From Methanobrevibacter sp. (lineage in GTDB: Archaea; Methanobacteriota; Methanobacteria; Methanobacteriales; Methanobacteriaceae), in the NCBI RefSeq assembly GCF_017409525.1, contig NZ_JAFQSO010000010.1, positions 1-37,610 on the forward strand: a DNA stretch of 37,610 nt, given 5' to 3'. Shown one piece after another: positions 1-9,168 of this stretch. Position 1 is the stretch's first letter, and each line of letters opens with the position of its first letter. The notes under the pieces were generated by a model. That model saw only the letters and a program-made list of their open reading frames with translations. It did not search any database and was not told where the DNA came from. Position numbers and translations under genes: made by a program.

Positions 1-20
1 ATCATTTTCATAATTATAAT

Positions 21-143
<123 letters not shown>

Positions 144-289
144 TTATATTATAATATCACCGCACCACGAATTTGTACAACCGCCATTAAAAATTTAACT
201 GCAATAACTAATTGAATATTTTTTATTTTTTCCCGATTAGTTTTAGAATTGTTGAAAATTTTGTTTAATCCTTGAAGGAGGATGATAAT

Positions 290-1255
290 ATTACAACCAA
301 AACCACTAACCATTTTAAACCAACTAAACCATTTGATATTTATTCTGGCGATGAATACCAACCTTGCCCGAATTGTAATTCTACTGAAAGAATTGTGGAT
401 GACCAACATGCTGAAGTTTCATGCGCTCGTTGTGGTTTAATTTTAGATGAGAATTTAATTGATAATGGTCCTGAATGGAGGGCTTTTGATCACGAGCAAC
501 GAGATAAGCGCACCCGTGTAGGTGCTCCGTCTACCCCCACAATATCTGATAGGGGTTTATCCACTGTCATAGATTGGAAAAATAAAGATATTAATGGGCG
601 CAGTATTCCAGAAAGAAATAAGGCTCAATGGTATAGATTGAGGAAATGGAATAAGAAAATGAGGGTTTTCAGGACTGGAGAACGAAATTTGGCATTGGCC
701 TTAAGTGAGCTTGACCGCGAGTCTTCAAGATTGGGGCTTCCACGTTCTGTTCGTGAAAATGCGGCTGTAATTTATAGGAGCGCTGCTAAAAATAATCTTG
801 TTCGTGGGCGCAGTATTGAGAGCGTGGTGGCAGCCTCTATTTACATGGCCTGCAGGCGTTGTGATATTCCCCGCACTTTAGATGAGATATCCGAGGCATC
901 GAATATTTCCAAAAAGCAGATTGGTAAGAATTATAGGTTTTTATCCAGAGAACTGAACATCAAACTGAAACCTACTTCCCCTACAGATTACATTCCAAGA
1001 TTCGCCAGCAAATTGGATTTGTCAGGTGAAGTTCAATCTAAAGCAATTGAAATTATTTCCAAATCCAAAGAAAAAGGCCTAATCAATGGGAAAGGCCCTA
1101 CTGGAATTGCTGCATCCGCATTATATGTGGCATCTATTTTGTTGGGTGAGAGAAAAACTCAAAAAAACGTTGCTGAAATCACAGGGGTTACTGAAGTTAC
1201 AATTAGAAACAGATGTAAGGAACTGGTTGAAATCGACATTGGCACCTCTTTATAA
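290..1255 (+). CDS. tfb: Transcription initiation factor TFB (TFIIB homologue)
   Basis: General archaeal transcription factor that binds the TBP-TATA complex and BRE and recruits RNA polymerase. About 321 residues, normal for the family. An N-terminal zinc ribbon (CPNC then CARC, about residues 26-48) is followed by the B-reader/linker region ([17 protein letters not shown]) and two cyclin-like repeats, the second ending in [10 protein letters not shown]. The start is unusual. A strong GGAGG (277-281) sits 8 nt before an ATT at 290, and no in-frame ATG or GTG lies before the zinc ribbon. The only canonical alternative is TTG at 272, which lies upstream of that ribosome binding site and has none of its own. 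I chose ATT 290. The gene stands alone downstream of the 5S rRNA. Confidence 0.93.
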   Translation: MTTKTTNHFKPTKPFDIYSGDEYQPCPNCNSTERIVDDQHAEVSCARCGLILDENLIDNGPEWRAFDHEQRDKRTRVGAPSTPTISDRGLSTVIDWKNKDINGRSIPERNKAQWYRLRKWNKKMRVFRTGERNLALALSELDRESSRLGLPRSVRENAAVIYRSAAKNNLVRGRSIESVVAASIYMACRRCDIPRTLDEISEASNISKKQIGKNYRFLSRELNIKLKPTSPTDYIPRFASKLDLSGEVQSKAIEIISKSKEKGLINGKGPTGIAASALYVASILLGERKTQKNVAEITGVTEVTIRNRCKELVEIDIGTSL

Positions 1256-1349
1256 TTTCTTAAAATTTTATCTTTTTTTTAAATTAATTTTTTTTGAAAA
1301 TAGTTAAATATTATTTTTTATATATTATTATTGTCGTATCATTTTTTGA

Positions 1350-1522
1350 CCAATGCCTACGGTCCTTTTATGAGGAAAGTTTTAGCTGTCGATGATTAGA
1401 AGAAACCCAGCATTGGATAGGCTGCCCGTTTCGAGGGTTACTCGAGGAGCGAAGGGTATTCTAGCAATGATTCAAGAGAGTTAGTATACGGGCAAAATCC
1501 ATTGTATATAATTAGGCGTTAT
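1350..1522 (+). ncRNA. Candidate structured RNA with RNase P-like blocks
   Basis: GC-richer island between tfb and the mrt operon with no ORF. An 8-bp end stem pairs AATGCCTA (1352-1359) with TAGGCGTT (1513-1520). Inside, GGAT plus GCCCGT (1415-1429) pairs with ACGGGC plus ATCC (1488-1500). A local hairpin is TCGAG (1431-1435) with CTCGA (1441-1445). GAGGAAAG (1372-1379), TAGGCTGC and CTAGCAATGAT recall the order of blocks in RNase P RNA: the CR-I region, then P15 and what follows. However, no recognisable CR-V (ACAGAA..) is present and the element is too short for the usual archaeal form. The 3' part is shared with the dispersed repeat family, so this may be a genuine small RNA, a decayed RNase P RNA or a chimera. 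Pairings are seen; identity is inference. Confidence 0.42.
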
Positions 1523-1732
1523 TTGACTTATTAGTCATTAATATTAAGTTTTTTCTTCATTAACATAATATGAATTATTTTATGATATTATAATGTGTAA
1601 TAGGTTAGTATTTTTAAAAAATAAGTCTTTTTTTAAGGAATAAATTTTGTCTTTTTTTTAGAGAGCATTATATTTTATATACTTTTTATATCGTAGGCTA
1701 AAAGCAATAAATATTTTGTATAATATTGGAGG
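1481..1732 (+). repeat. Dispersed repeat, copy A (3' arm only) plus a degenerate second core
   Basis: TAGTATACGGGCAAAATCC at 1482-1500, then about 170 bp closely matching the copies at 11656 and 32940, including TATTAAGTTTTTT.TTCATTAAC and AATAAGTCTTTTTTTAAGGAAT. From TATACGGG to the terminal T-run (starting at 1652) is 167 nt, against 168 nt in the other two. The usual left half (GAGCTAAAAG..AAATATTTTG) is replaced here by the structured RNA. A degraded full core, GGCTAAAAGCAATAAATATTTTGTATAATATTGG in two parts, follows at 1696-1730. 1733-1943 is plain AT-rich sequence with nothing else visible. Confidence 0.7.
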
Positions 1733-1943
1733 TAAATTCTTACAACTCTTAAATAATGATGATTTTTCTAATAACAATAATTAATTATATATACTTTATC
1801 ATTAAATGTCTAAAAAAACTAAAATTAATAATCAATAACTACTTTTTTGATTTTAATCAACTATTTTAGAAAAAGTATCCTTAAAAAATATTTGGAAAAG
1901 TATTAATAAAGTATTTTAAAAAAATAAAAAAAGAGACATGAAA

Positions 1944-3599
1944 TTATCTTGTAGGGATAATTATATCTCTTTCACCAGAAGGCATGAATTCTCTCAATGC
2001 TCCTTTAGCAATTTCCTTTCTAGGATGCCTGAAGTCAAAGGTATTATGACTATCTGCAAATGCAATTTTAATCAGTGGATTTGTACAGAAGGCATCTCCT
2101 CTTGCTGCATGAGGTGCTTGAGCAATTCCTGCATATTCTGGTTGGTGACCTACATTCATCGCGTAGTTCGGATAATTCGGTCCGCGTAATTCATGAATTA
2201 AACCTTCATCACTTCTAATGGATAAAGAATTTGATGCACCGGCCTGATCTTGCAAGTCATAACCATAAAAACCAAGTCTTGAATGAGCTTCTTTATGCAA
2301 AATCATACTTAAATACCAACCGTTTACACCAGCGTTTGAATTTCCTGTAGCAAATGCTGCAGAACAACCTGCAGCCGCAGATACAACTGATGCTCTTTGA
2401 GAACCACCAAAGTGAGTTTCTAAAAGAGTAGGTATTTCATATTGTTCCAATCCATAAAGTGTAACTTCGGTTGCAATATCTCTTACGGTTTCCATGCTTA
2501 ATTCGGCATTACATAAACCGTAATTCTTTTCAACATAGTCTAAACCGTAGTATGCAAAATCATCTAAAATATCATCAGTATATGTTGCACTGGCATATTG
2601 GGTAAATCCCACACCTCCGGACATGTATGAACCTAACCATACTTGGTCATATAATACTGCTGCAGCAGCAATTACTTCCAATGTTATTTCAACAGGATCT
2701 TCAGACACTCTGGAAGTTTGTACAATATCTGCTAGAGTACCGAATGCTACACCACCAGGTTCGTTAGGACCTCTTGCACGTCTGGCCGGCAGGAATGAGG
2801 CCATACCAATAACGTCCGCATGCTTTGCAGCATAGGAAAAGTCTGCAATAGCAGCTTCACCTGCACATAACTTATATGCATTAATGAAACTCATACCGAT
2901 TTGCATAGCAGACCATCTAGAAACTGTACCTCCATCACATGCCCTTACAACAAGTGTAGGCACTTTACTGACTTGGTAGGTTTTATTTCCAACATAACTT
3001 TTAAGCATTTCAGCCTGTTCTTCCGGAAACTCTTTGTTGATGTCAATCAACATTCTCTTATCAAGTTCATCTGCCAAATCATCATTTCCTGTGAAAATTT
3101 TAGCATAACAATCTTCTGCAAGACCTGGGTGCACTTCAACCATGTGCTCCTGAACTACAGCTCCGCCCGGAAGTGCATGGTTAATGTTTTCCATGTATTC
3201 ATTGATTGTTTCTGGAGTAACTTCTACACCTAATCTTTCCTGCAAAACTGAGTGAGCAGTGTCCATTCCTACAATAATGGTTCTTTTGATATCGTCAACC
3301 AATTGCTGGATGGCTGCATTGTTACAGAAGTGCAAATCATCTCCTTCAACATAATCGTCGGTTCCTGATATCTTATATGCCATAAGTTGCCTTTGGCCTA
3401 AAGGCACACCGATGTCCGGATTGTAAAATGGAATGTTTCTTTCTTTGGCTAGTTTTTCAGCGGCATCGTTGAATTCTCTTTTTCTTGCTGATTGTTTCCA
3501 ACCGTCAAAGCAGTAAAAACTGGTGTGGTCACTTTCCTGATCCTCACCTTTGAATTTTTCGTTCAATGCGTTTAAAAACTTTTTATTCTCTAAACCCAT
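1944..3599 (-). CDS. mrtA: Methyl-coenzyme M reductase alpha subunit (MCR II type)
   Basis: Catalytic subunit of the enzyme that makes methane from methyl-CoM and coenzyme B using the nickel cofactor F430. 551 residues, full length. Visible markers: Gln150 in VVQEHM (nickel ligand), His260 in [10 protein letters not shown], Arg274 in [11 protein letters not shown], Gln401 in GGSQRASV, and Gly446 and Asp451 in [10 protein letters not shown], which match the modified residues known in M. marburgensis MCR. Position 453, where the S-methylated cysteine sits in that enzyme, is alanine (DLQDQAG). Start: a GTG at 3608 lies inside the ribosome binding site AGGTGA. The ATG at 3599 is properly spaced, one base after the mrtG stop. 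Last gene of the mtd-mrtBDGA operon. The mrt rather than mcr name rests on the absent C gene and the mtd linkage. Confidence 0.96.
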   Translation of the reverse strand: MGLENKKFLNALNEKFKGEDQESDHTSFYCFDGWKQSARKREFNDAAEKLAKERNIPFYNPDIGVPLGQRQLMAYKISGTDDYVEGDDLHFCNNAAIQQLVDDIKRTIIVGMDTAHSVLQERLGVEVTPETINEYMENINHALPGGAVVQEHMVEVHPGLAEDCYAKIFTGNDDLADELDKRMLIDINKEFPEEQAEMLKSYVGNKTYQVSKVPTLVVRACDGGTVSRWSAMQIGMSFINAYKLCAGEAAIADFSYAAKHADVIGMASFLPARRARGPNEPGGVAFGTLADIVQTSRVSEDPVEITLEVIAAAAVLYDQVWLGSYMSGGVGFTQYASATYTDDILDDFAYYGLDYVEKNYGLCNAELSMETVRDIATEVTLYGLEQYEIPTLLETHFGGSQRASVVSAAAGCSAAFATGNSNAGVNGWYLSMILHKEAHSRLGFYGYDLQDQAGASNSLSIRSDEGLIHELRGPNYPNYAMNVGHQPEYAGIAQAPHAARGDAFCTNPLIKIAFADSHNTFDFRHPRKEIAKGALREFMPSGERDIIIPTR

Positions 3600-3600
3600 T

Positions 3601-4395
3601 TTATTCACCTAATTTCTTTTTCAAGTCTTCAGAAAATACATGCATGCCATATCCCCCTTCTGTACGGGCAGTATGGATATTTTCCACTACTTCAATTGCT
3701 TCCTTATCCTGTCGCATACCGATATTGTCTTCTCTGTAGATTGTGGTGATTTCTTTCAGTAACTCTTCATCTAAAGGAGTTCCCACATCAATAGCTTCAT
3801 CCAAAGGACGTCCAACCTGATCTTTAACGTAGTAAACATGTCCGTCTTCTTCATTGAAAATGTATCTTTGAAGACCGTCAAACATCAAACCGTTTTCGTC
3901 AAGTCTTAAGGAGTGTCCGTGTACTGTTGCTCCTCTCATTCCACATCTTGCAGGGTCAAACATGTCAGTTTCGACCAGTTCTTTTGCAATCTTTTCCAAA
4001 TCTTGTTCTCTTATTTCAATAACCTGTCTTCCAGATAATGTACCTGTATCTACTCCTCTGTATCTCCACAGATAGGTTCTTGCCCTGTCATATGGCTGTG
4101 CAGGAGCGTTGTACATTGAATCTGCAAATTGAATATATCTTACCCTAACTCCTTCTTTTGCGCCGGGAGTAGGTTCTACGATATGTTTAATTATATCACC
4201 ATCATCTTCCATTTCTGCCAATGGTGGATGAACGGTTTTATAACTTTCACCAGGGTTTCTATGACCTAATATCTTTACCAAACCCTCATCTGAGATTTCT
4301 CTCAATTTCTTAAATTCATGCTCTGGATTCATATGCTTTCTTCTATTCTCAGCAATTTTTGTTTCACCAGGGCAGTATTGTGCTTTATATTCCAT
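3601..4395 (-). CDS. mrtG: Methyl-coenzyme M reductase gamma subunit (MCR II type)
   Basis: Gamma subunit of the alpha2beta2gamma2 reductase. 264 residues with the family start [19 protein letters not shown] and the conserved [21 protein letters not shown] block. The ribosome binding site GGTGA precedes ATG 4395. It sits 18 nt after mrtD, and its stop codon is one base before the mrtA start, so the genes are probably translationally coupled. No mcrC-like gene separates D and G, which distinguishes this operon from the mcrBDCGA layout. Confidence 0.95.
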   Translation of the reverse strand: MEYKAQYCPGETKIAENRRKHMNPEHEFKKLREISDEGLVKILGHRNPGESYKTVHPPLAEMEDDGDIIKHIVEPTPGAKEGVRVRYIQFADSMYNAPAQPYDRARTYLWRYRGVDTGTLSGRQVIEIREQDLEKIAKELVETDMFDPARCGMRGATVHGHSLRLDENGLMFDGLQRYIFNEEDGHVYYVKDQVGRPLDEAIDVGTPLDEELLKEITTIYREDNIGMRQDKEAIEVVENIHTARTEGGYGMHVFSEDLKKKLGE

Positions 4396-4413
4396 AATTC
4401 ACCAACATAAATA

Positions 4414-4908
4414 TTATTTAATAACTTTTACAGTTTCTGAACTTCTTGCACGTGAATCAACTAAACCAATGTATCTGTCATCAATGACATTTTCAAAATT
4501 GTTTCCATATTTTAAATAATCAGAAATTGTTGATTTTGTTCTTGTAAAGATTCCAACAAGCAAAGAATAATCACATGGCATATGCTGTTCCAAAACACCT
4601 TCCAAACCATCCATAAATTCATTGAATTTAGATATATCTACGGTGATTACAATTTCGCCAACCATTACTCTTAATTCGACTGGATTTCCCTTTACATTAA
4701 TTTCCTTTCTATCTGTATGATTTACAACGTGGCCTTTTCCTGGACCATAAAACACTTTTAATGGAATTGATGGACCATGAATCAGGACTCTTTGTTGTCC
4801 ATTTAAATCATATAAATCATTTAAAATCTTTTCAGTAGTATTTGGTTTTAAATATCTGTTCGGAATGATTTTAATGTCAATAACATTAATTTTTTCTGAT
4901 TCATCCAT
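4414..4908 (-). CDS. mrtD: Methyl-coenzyme M reductase operon protein D
   Basis: Small accessory protein found in all mcr/mrt operons and thought to help assemble or activate MCR; it is not a subunit of the purified enzyme. 164 residues. The family pattern DIKIIPNRYLKPNTTEKILNDL is followed by RVLIHGPSIP and GPGKGHVVNHTDRKEI. ATG 4908 follows AAAGGTG and lies 11 nt after the mrtB stop. Clear operon member. Confidence 0.93.
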   Translation of the reverse strand: MDESEKINVIDIKIIPNRYLKPNTTEKILNDLYDLNGQQRVLIHGPSIPLKVFYGPGKGHVVNHTDRKEINVKGNPVELRVMVGEIVITVDISKFNEFMDGLEGVLEQHMPCDYSLLVGIFTRTKSTISDYLKYGNNFENVIDDRYIGLVDSRARSSETVKVIK

Positions 4909-4919
4909 GAAAACACCTT

Positions 4920-6251
4920 TTAGAGTTTATCCTTGATTTCACCTGCAACCTTAGCTACATTAGGAATTGGATTTCTAAGATTATCAATAGTACCGTATAC
5001 AGTTCCAATCAATGCTGAGGTTCTCTCTACTGAAAACATTTGAGTACCGGCATCCAAACACATTGCAGCAGATGCACAAGGAATTGCAGTTCCTTTAGCA
5101 TGTCTTGTTACTACGTGATTTCCGTGGAAAGTACCCGGACCTCCGCCACCGTAAATTGAATGTGAGAAGAAACTGAATCCTACACCAACACCTTCGGTTC
5201 TACCGTAATCCACACCCGGAAGACCTGTTTCATATTCAAGCATATCATTATAATACAATACAGTGGATGCTACACCTTGAGCTGCTCTTGCAGCCCCCAC
5301 ATTTACAATTACTGCAGCAAGTAAACCTGCGGCAGCATATGCATTCCACAATGCCCAGTCAACAGGTTCATACATGTTGTATCCGGAAGGCATTTTTTTG
5401 GCAACGCGAATTACATTGTCTTCAATTGCTCTTCCAACCAATGTTTGGATTACTGTACCAACAGTTCCCTTAGCATTTTCTTTAACAACATCAAATACTA
5501 GATTATCTGCATTTAAACCTTGATATGCCAATGTCAATAAGTGCATTCTTTCAAATGCTCCTGTTGCATCACCGGTTTCAATCATTGCTGTCTGTTCCAT
5601 AATGGAAGATAAAGCTGAGGCATTTAAAGTCTGCTTGTTTGTGATTGCTACAACATGGTTTGCCATAACATTTCTTAAACCGTAACCTAGACCTTCCAAG
5701 AGTACTGGCGGACCTAAAAGAGCGCTGATATTTGCTCCTGAAAGATCAACGGTTCTAGGGTAAGCGCCCATTACTGCAGTTTTGATTGTTGATGCATCGA
5801 ACATGTTGATATCAAAACTATCGATTATGGCCTGTATTACCGCAGCACCGGTTTGCATTGTTGAAACGCTATAATCGGCAGCTACATTTAATCTTTCAAA
5901 TGGAAGCTGGACCAGTAGTTGTTGACCATCATTAATAAGGTTAACAACAGTGTCATCATCTTCATTTACTCTTAAGATTCTTCTAATCTTTTCGGCAATT
6001 ACTTCTGCATTTTCAACGATTGGGATATCCAATTCACGTCCGGGAATATAGGTTGCTTTTCCACCCATTGCCGCTGTTTTTAAACCTTTCTCAACACCTG
6101 CAAGGTTAACAGCAGTTGAACGTTTGATGTCATATATCATCTCTTGTATCGCAGAATTCTTCAGCGGACTTATTGAATCTAATGGCACGGACTCTTCAAT
6201 AATTTTTCCATCCGGACCATACAAATCAATAATATCGTCATATATTTTCAT
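4920..6251 (-). CDS. mrtB: Methyl-coenzyme M reductase beta subunit (MCR II type)
   Basis: Beta subunit of methyl-CoM reductase, 443 residues, full length. It begins [16 protein letters not shown] and carries the conserved [13 protein letters not shown] block and, near the C-terminus, the glycine-rich [20 protein letters not shown] region that contributes to the F430/coenzyme B channel. A strong AGGAGGT site precedes ATG 6251. It lies 33 nt downstream of mtd, so the two are almost certainly cotranscribed. Confidence 0.96.
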   Translation of the reverse strand: MKIYDDIIDLYGPDGKIIEESVPLDSISPLKNSAIQEMIYDIKRSTAVNLAGVEKGLKTAAMGGKATYIPGRELDIPIVENAEVIAEKIRRILRVNEDDDTVVNLINDGQQLLVQLPFERLNVAADYSVSTMQTGAAVIQAIIDSFDINMFDASTIKTAVMGAYPRTVDLSGANISALLGPPVLLEGLGYGLRNVMANHVVAITNKQTLNASALSSIMEQTAMIETGDATGAFERMHLLTLAYQGLNADNLVFDVVKENAKGTVGTVIQTLVGRAIEDNVIRVAKKMPSGYNMYEPVDWALWNAYAAAGLLAAVIVNVGAARAAQGVASTVLYYNDMLEYETGLPGVDYGRTEGVGVGFSFFSHSIYGGGGPGTFHGNHVVTRHAKGTAIPCASAAMCLDAGTQMFSVERTSALIGTVYGTIDNLRNPIPNVAKVAGEIKDKL

Positions 6252-6284
6252 TATTTACCTCCTTTAATAAAAAAGAAAGAACAA

Positions 6285-7115
6285 CTATTCAGGTTTTGAT
6301 ATTAAATCAGTTTTACAACCAGGGTTTCCTTCTTTCATGTGAGGGGTTCTTAAAACAGTGTCGTTTGATTTTTCTATTTCTCTTGCTTCTTGTGCTAATT
6401 TAGCAGCACATGCAGCCATTTCATGAGCGGCTGCCACCAATGGGATAAAGTTTTCAAAACCTTTGGTCATGAAACAACCTTTCATATCCAGGTTTGCTAC
6501 AGCACCTGCCATTTCGTATGCTGCAATAGCTTTTGCTTTTGCATATGGGTTTGCGAATCCACCAGCTTGCGCAGCTTTTTCAGCAGTTACAATGAGTTTT
6601 GGTAATTCGATTTCTTCACCGGTATCTGCTTGAGCAATTACTGCATCAATGGTTTTTTGGACTAATCTTAAAGCACCGGTTTCTGCAAGTACTTTTAAGA
6701 TGTCGGCGTTAAAGATAGCCATTTCAGTTGGGTCCAACCATTCTCTTTTTGCACCAATCATCGGATCAGACATCACGATGATGTAACCGAGACCCTGTTC
6801 GTCCATTTCATCTTTCTTACCTTTACCTGGTGCATCACCAACAATAATTGCAGGAATGTCTTTTTCGGATAACAATTCTCTTGCTTTAGCTGGTCCAGGA
6901 GCTCCAGGGTTTGGGCTAATGAAGATTGCAAAATCAGGTTCGAAAGCATCTATCTTAGGAACAACATCTTCAACCTGTTCGGGATTCATTTTTGCTCCAG
7001 ATCCAAAAGTCCTTACATCGATATTCGGTCTGTCTGCTCTTTCGTCCAACAATAAGTCAATTACTGGTGAAGTACCAATATTACCACTTTTAACAATAGC
7101 GATTTTTACTACGAT
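6285..7115 (-). CDS. mtd: F420-dependent methylenetetrahydromethanopterin dehydrogenase
   Basis: Reduces methenyl-H4MPT to methylene-H4MPT with reduced F420, two C1 steps above MCR. Conserved segments are VKIAIVKSGNIGTSPVID at the N-terminus, then DVRTFGSGAKMNPEQVE, FISPNPGAPGP and DAPGKGKKDEMDEQGLGYI. The first canonical start codon (TTG 7052) would remove about 20 highly conserved residues. The reading frame stays open upstream to an ATC at 7113-7115, which sits 3 nt after AGGTGAT (7119-7125), exactly where family members have ATG. This gives 276 residues, the usual length. An in-frame stop lies just upstream. First gene of the mtd-mrtBDGA operon, so this one promoter supplies both the dehydrogenase and MCR II. 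Confidence 0.95.
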   Translation of the reverse strand: MVVKIAIVKSGNIGTSPVIDLLLDERADRPNIDVRTFGSGAKMNPEQVEDVVPKIDAFEPDFAIFISPNPGAPGPAKARELLSEKDIPAIIVGDAPGKGKKDEMDEQGLGYIIVMSDPMIGAKREWLDPTEMAIFNADILKVLAETGALRLVQKTIDAVIAQADTGEEIELPKLIVTAEKAAQAGGFANPYAKAKAIAAYEMAGAVANLDMKGCFMTKGFENFIPLVAAAHEMAACAAKLAQEAREIEKSNDTVLRTPHMKEGNPGCKTDLISKPE

Positions 7116-8490
7116 ATTATCACCTTTCTTTTACTTTTTAAAATTCAAAATATGAACAAATTTTTAAAAGAGTAGCCATTATTTGTTAAATTCTTATTTT
7201 AATAGCCACCACAGTCAAAAAAAGATAATATTCCATGTCATATTTTTTTTAATCATCCATATTGACTGAAGGAAAAATGATATTTGCTAAATCATTATCA
7301 TTGTTAGTTAGATTTATCAATAAATGGATAATTATTTGAAAGACAGATTAAATATTCTCTATTAATTATCTTTCTAACATTAGTAACGAATTACTAATCT
7401 TAGAAAGACAATTAGAGAAAAGTAAATAGCTATTTAGCTTATAGCTATTTACAATAGAGGCTGACTATTTTTTTACTCTAATTTTTTTTGGCAAAGTTTG
7501 ATAATATTATTAATTCTCTTCATTTGATCTTTCAAACCAATTTTATTAGAAGGGATTTAACAATTAAATCATCTGGATTATTTGTAGTTATCGTCGTTAG
7601 GAGAATAATCCTAACAGACAATTATTTGCAAATATTCCATAAGCTTTAAAAAAATTAAACTATTTGATTATCTTTTTTCATTCAATTTTTTTACAAATTA
7701 ATTTCAATATTACTCCTTAAACTACAATCCAATAATTTTTATTAATATCGGTTGGTTTAAAGTTTAATCAATTAATTCATAAATTATACTGTAGTAATAA
7801 CTATATAAATCTTATTAAAGTATTACTTTTAATTTAAATTGTTTAATTGTAAAACTGGGCATTTTATGAAGTTTTTAAATGAAAAAATATATGTTGCATA
7901 GGCTAAAATATATGATTTGACTTTAAACTTAAGTTTTTAGAATAAGTATTATTAATTGAAAAAAATTAAATTTAAATATTTAATGTTTGAATGTAATATT
8001 AACGTTAATTAACAGTTTAATTAAGTAAACAGTAGATTATAATTTAAATTAATGAAAATAAAATATGGTGAGCATTATTCTCTTTTGGCAATTATTGTTA
8101 AGAGGAAATAAAAAAGTAATAATTTTTTATAAATTATTACTACTTTAAAACATAAAAAATTAATAAAAAGTATTAATAATTATTACATTAAAACACTTAG
8201 CTAATTTCCAAAACAATCAGAATACAGAAATCATGTCATGTTTCTAATAAGATAAAAGTTATTAGAACAAAAAAATGAGTTGGATAGTGGATGAAAATAT
8301 TAAATTGTCATAAGTTCTAAAAAAATTATTGCAGTGAGAGAAAAGTAGCACAACTATCTATGAGTTTCATATAACTATCTAGTTTTCATTAATGAACATT
8401 ATATTGTTTCTAAAATCATTTTTAGCATGTTATTTATTATATCTTTTATATAAAACAAGTAATAAAATTTTTGAAATATGGGTCAAATTT
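7116..8490. other. Long AT-rich intergenic region upstream of mtd
   Basis: About 1.4 kb without a credible ORF on either strand. It contains the mtd leader, the twin hairpins at 7356-7452, a third short hairpin (GTTAGGA 7596-7602 with TCCTAAC 7609-7615) and one copy of a recurring motif CATGTTTCTAATAAGATA (8237-8254). The rest is low-complexity A/T with no further structure that I can support. Confidence 0.6.
7356..7452. repeat. Two adjacent long hairpins upstream of the mtd-mrt operon
   Basis: Hairpin 1: CTTTCTAA-C-ATTAGTAA (7370-7386), loop CGAA, then TTACTAAT-C-TTAGAAAG (7391-7407), that is 16 paired bases with one C/C mismatch. The stem extends outward with TCTCTA..AATT pairing AATTAGAGA. 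Hairpin 2: GTAAATAGCTAT (7422-7433) and ATAGCTATTTAC (7441-7452), a perfect 12-bp stem with a 7-nt loop. They lie about 240-340 bp upstream of mtd. Possible roles are operator, boundary or terminator for a plus-strand transcript (T-runs follow at 7468 and 7482), or mobile-element ends. None can be decided from sequence. Confidence 0.75.
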
Positions 8491-8496
8491 AAAAGT

Positions 8497-8583
8497 AATA
8501 AAAATATATATACTTCTTAATTTTATATTATTAATTGAGAGCTAAAAGTAGTAAATATTTTGTATAGTATACGGGCAAAATCC
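8497..8583 (+). repeat. Dispersed repeat, copy B, with TATA-like box
   Basis: TAAAAATATATATACTT (about 8499-8515) lies roughly 25 bp before GAGAGCTAAAAGTAG (starting at 8537), followed by AAATATTTTGTATAG and TATACGGGCAAAATCC. The same box, spacing and core occur at 11592-11668 and 29996-30075. The decayed transglutaminase gene starts about 85 bp downstream, as the intact paralogue does behind copy F. Confidence 0.85.
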
Positions 8584-8666
8584 CTTTTAAGATGTTTTTT
8601 AGATTTATAAAACGATATTATTATTTTATTTTAGATTTAACCAATTACAATGGTGTGAGCAATTAA

Positions 8667-9137
8667 ATGGAAGAATATTTGATAGAAACTCCAAGCATTG
8701 ATTATATGAATTTCCATATCCCAAGAAAAGGTTCAGGAATTAAATAATCAATCAGAGGATAATTTGGATTATATCAAAAGAAGTTACCTTTTTGTTAGAG
8801 ATGAAATTCATCATTCCGGGGATATTGGAACAAATATAGTTTCAAAAACTGCCAGTGTCGTGCTTAAAAATAAAACGGGAATATGCGGACAAAATTATGC
8901 CTTCTCGCAGCAGTTCTAAGAGCAAATCAAATCTCATCAGCCATCAGTTATCAACTGCTTACAAGAGCAGATGATGTAAATGAAAGTTATATGATTCATG
9001 CCTTAAACATTTTGTATATAAAAGATTTGAATAAAGGGGTCTGGCTTGATGCTCGAGGAAATAAGGAAAATATTAATGATTATTCTTTTTATATTTTACA
9101 TTATGTAATTTTCATTTTTATGCATGTGAATGAATAA
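8667..9137 (+). pseudogene. Decayed transglutaminase-like gene (paralogue of 22984-23556)
   Basis: Base-by-base match to the intact gene at 22984. It begins ATGGAAGAATATTTGAT.GAAAC, but an extra base after CATATC (about 8717, CATATCCCAAG versus CATATCAAAG) shifts the frame and soon gives TAA. A base missing after the catalytic-cysteine codon (TGCGGAC against TGCTGGAC, about 8886) shifts it again. The histidine (MIHALN) and aspartate (LDARGN) segments are still readable in the last frame. Similarity ends after KENIN (about 9080), so the last ~55 codons are lost or replaced. Upstream sequence is also shared with the intact locus, so gene and repeat element were duplicated together. Confidence 0.85.
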
Positions 9138-9168
9138 TATATATTTTTTAAAAACTAAATTTATTATT

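Noticed and set aside
282-284. ATG at 282 as the tfb start
   Set aside because: It is in a different frame from the TFB coding sequence and leads to a stop before the end of the zinc ribbon region.
1086-1307. 73-codon plus-strand ORF overlapping the end of tfb
   Set aside because: Out-of-frame shadow of the tfb second cyclin repeat; composition is not protein-like and there is no ribosome binding site.
1481-1735. CRISPR array as an explanation for the recurring repeats
   Set aside because: Copies are kilobases apart with gene-containing gaps, not a regular array with short spacers, and no cas genes are present.
5267-5473. Plus-strand ORF antisense to mrtB
   Set aside because: Shadow of a strongly conserved gene on the other strand; Leu/His/Gln-rich pattern is typical of antisense frames.
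1944-7115. mcr (MCR I) operon
   Set aside because: The C gene between D and G is absent and mtd is directly upstream, the arrangement I associate with mrt; the assignment is still an inference.
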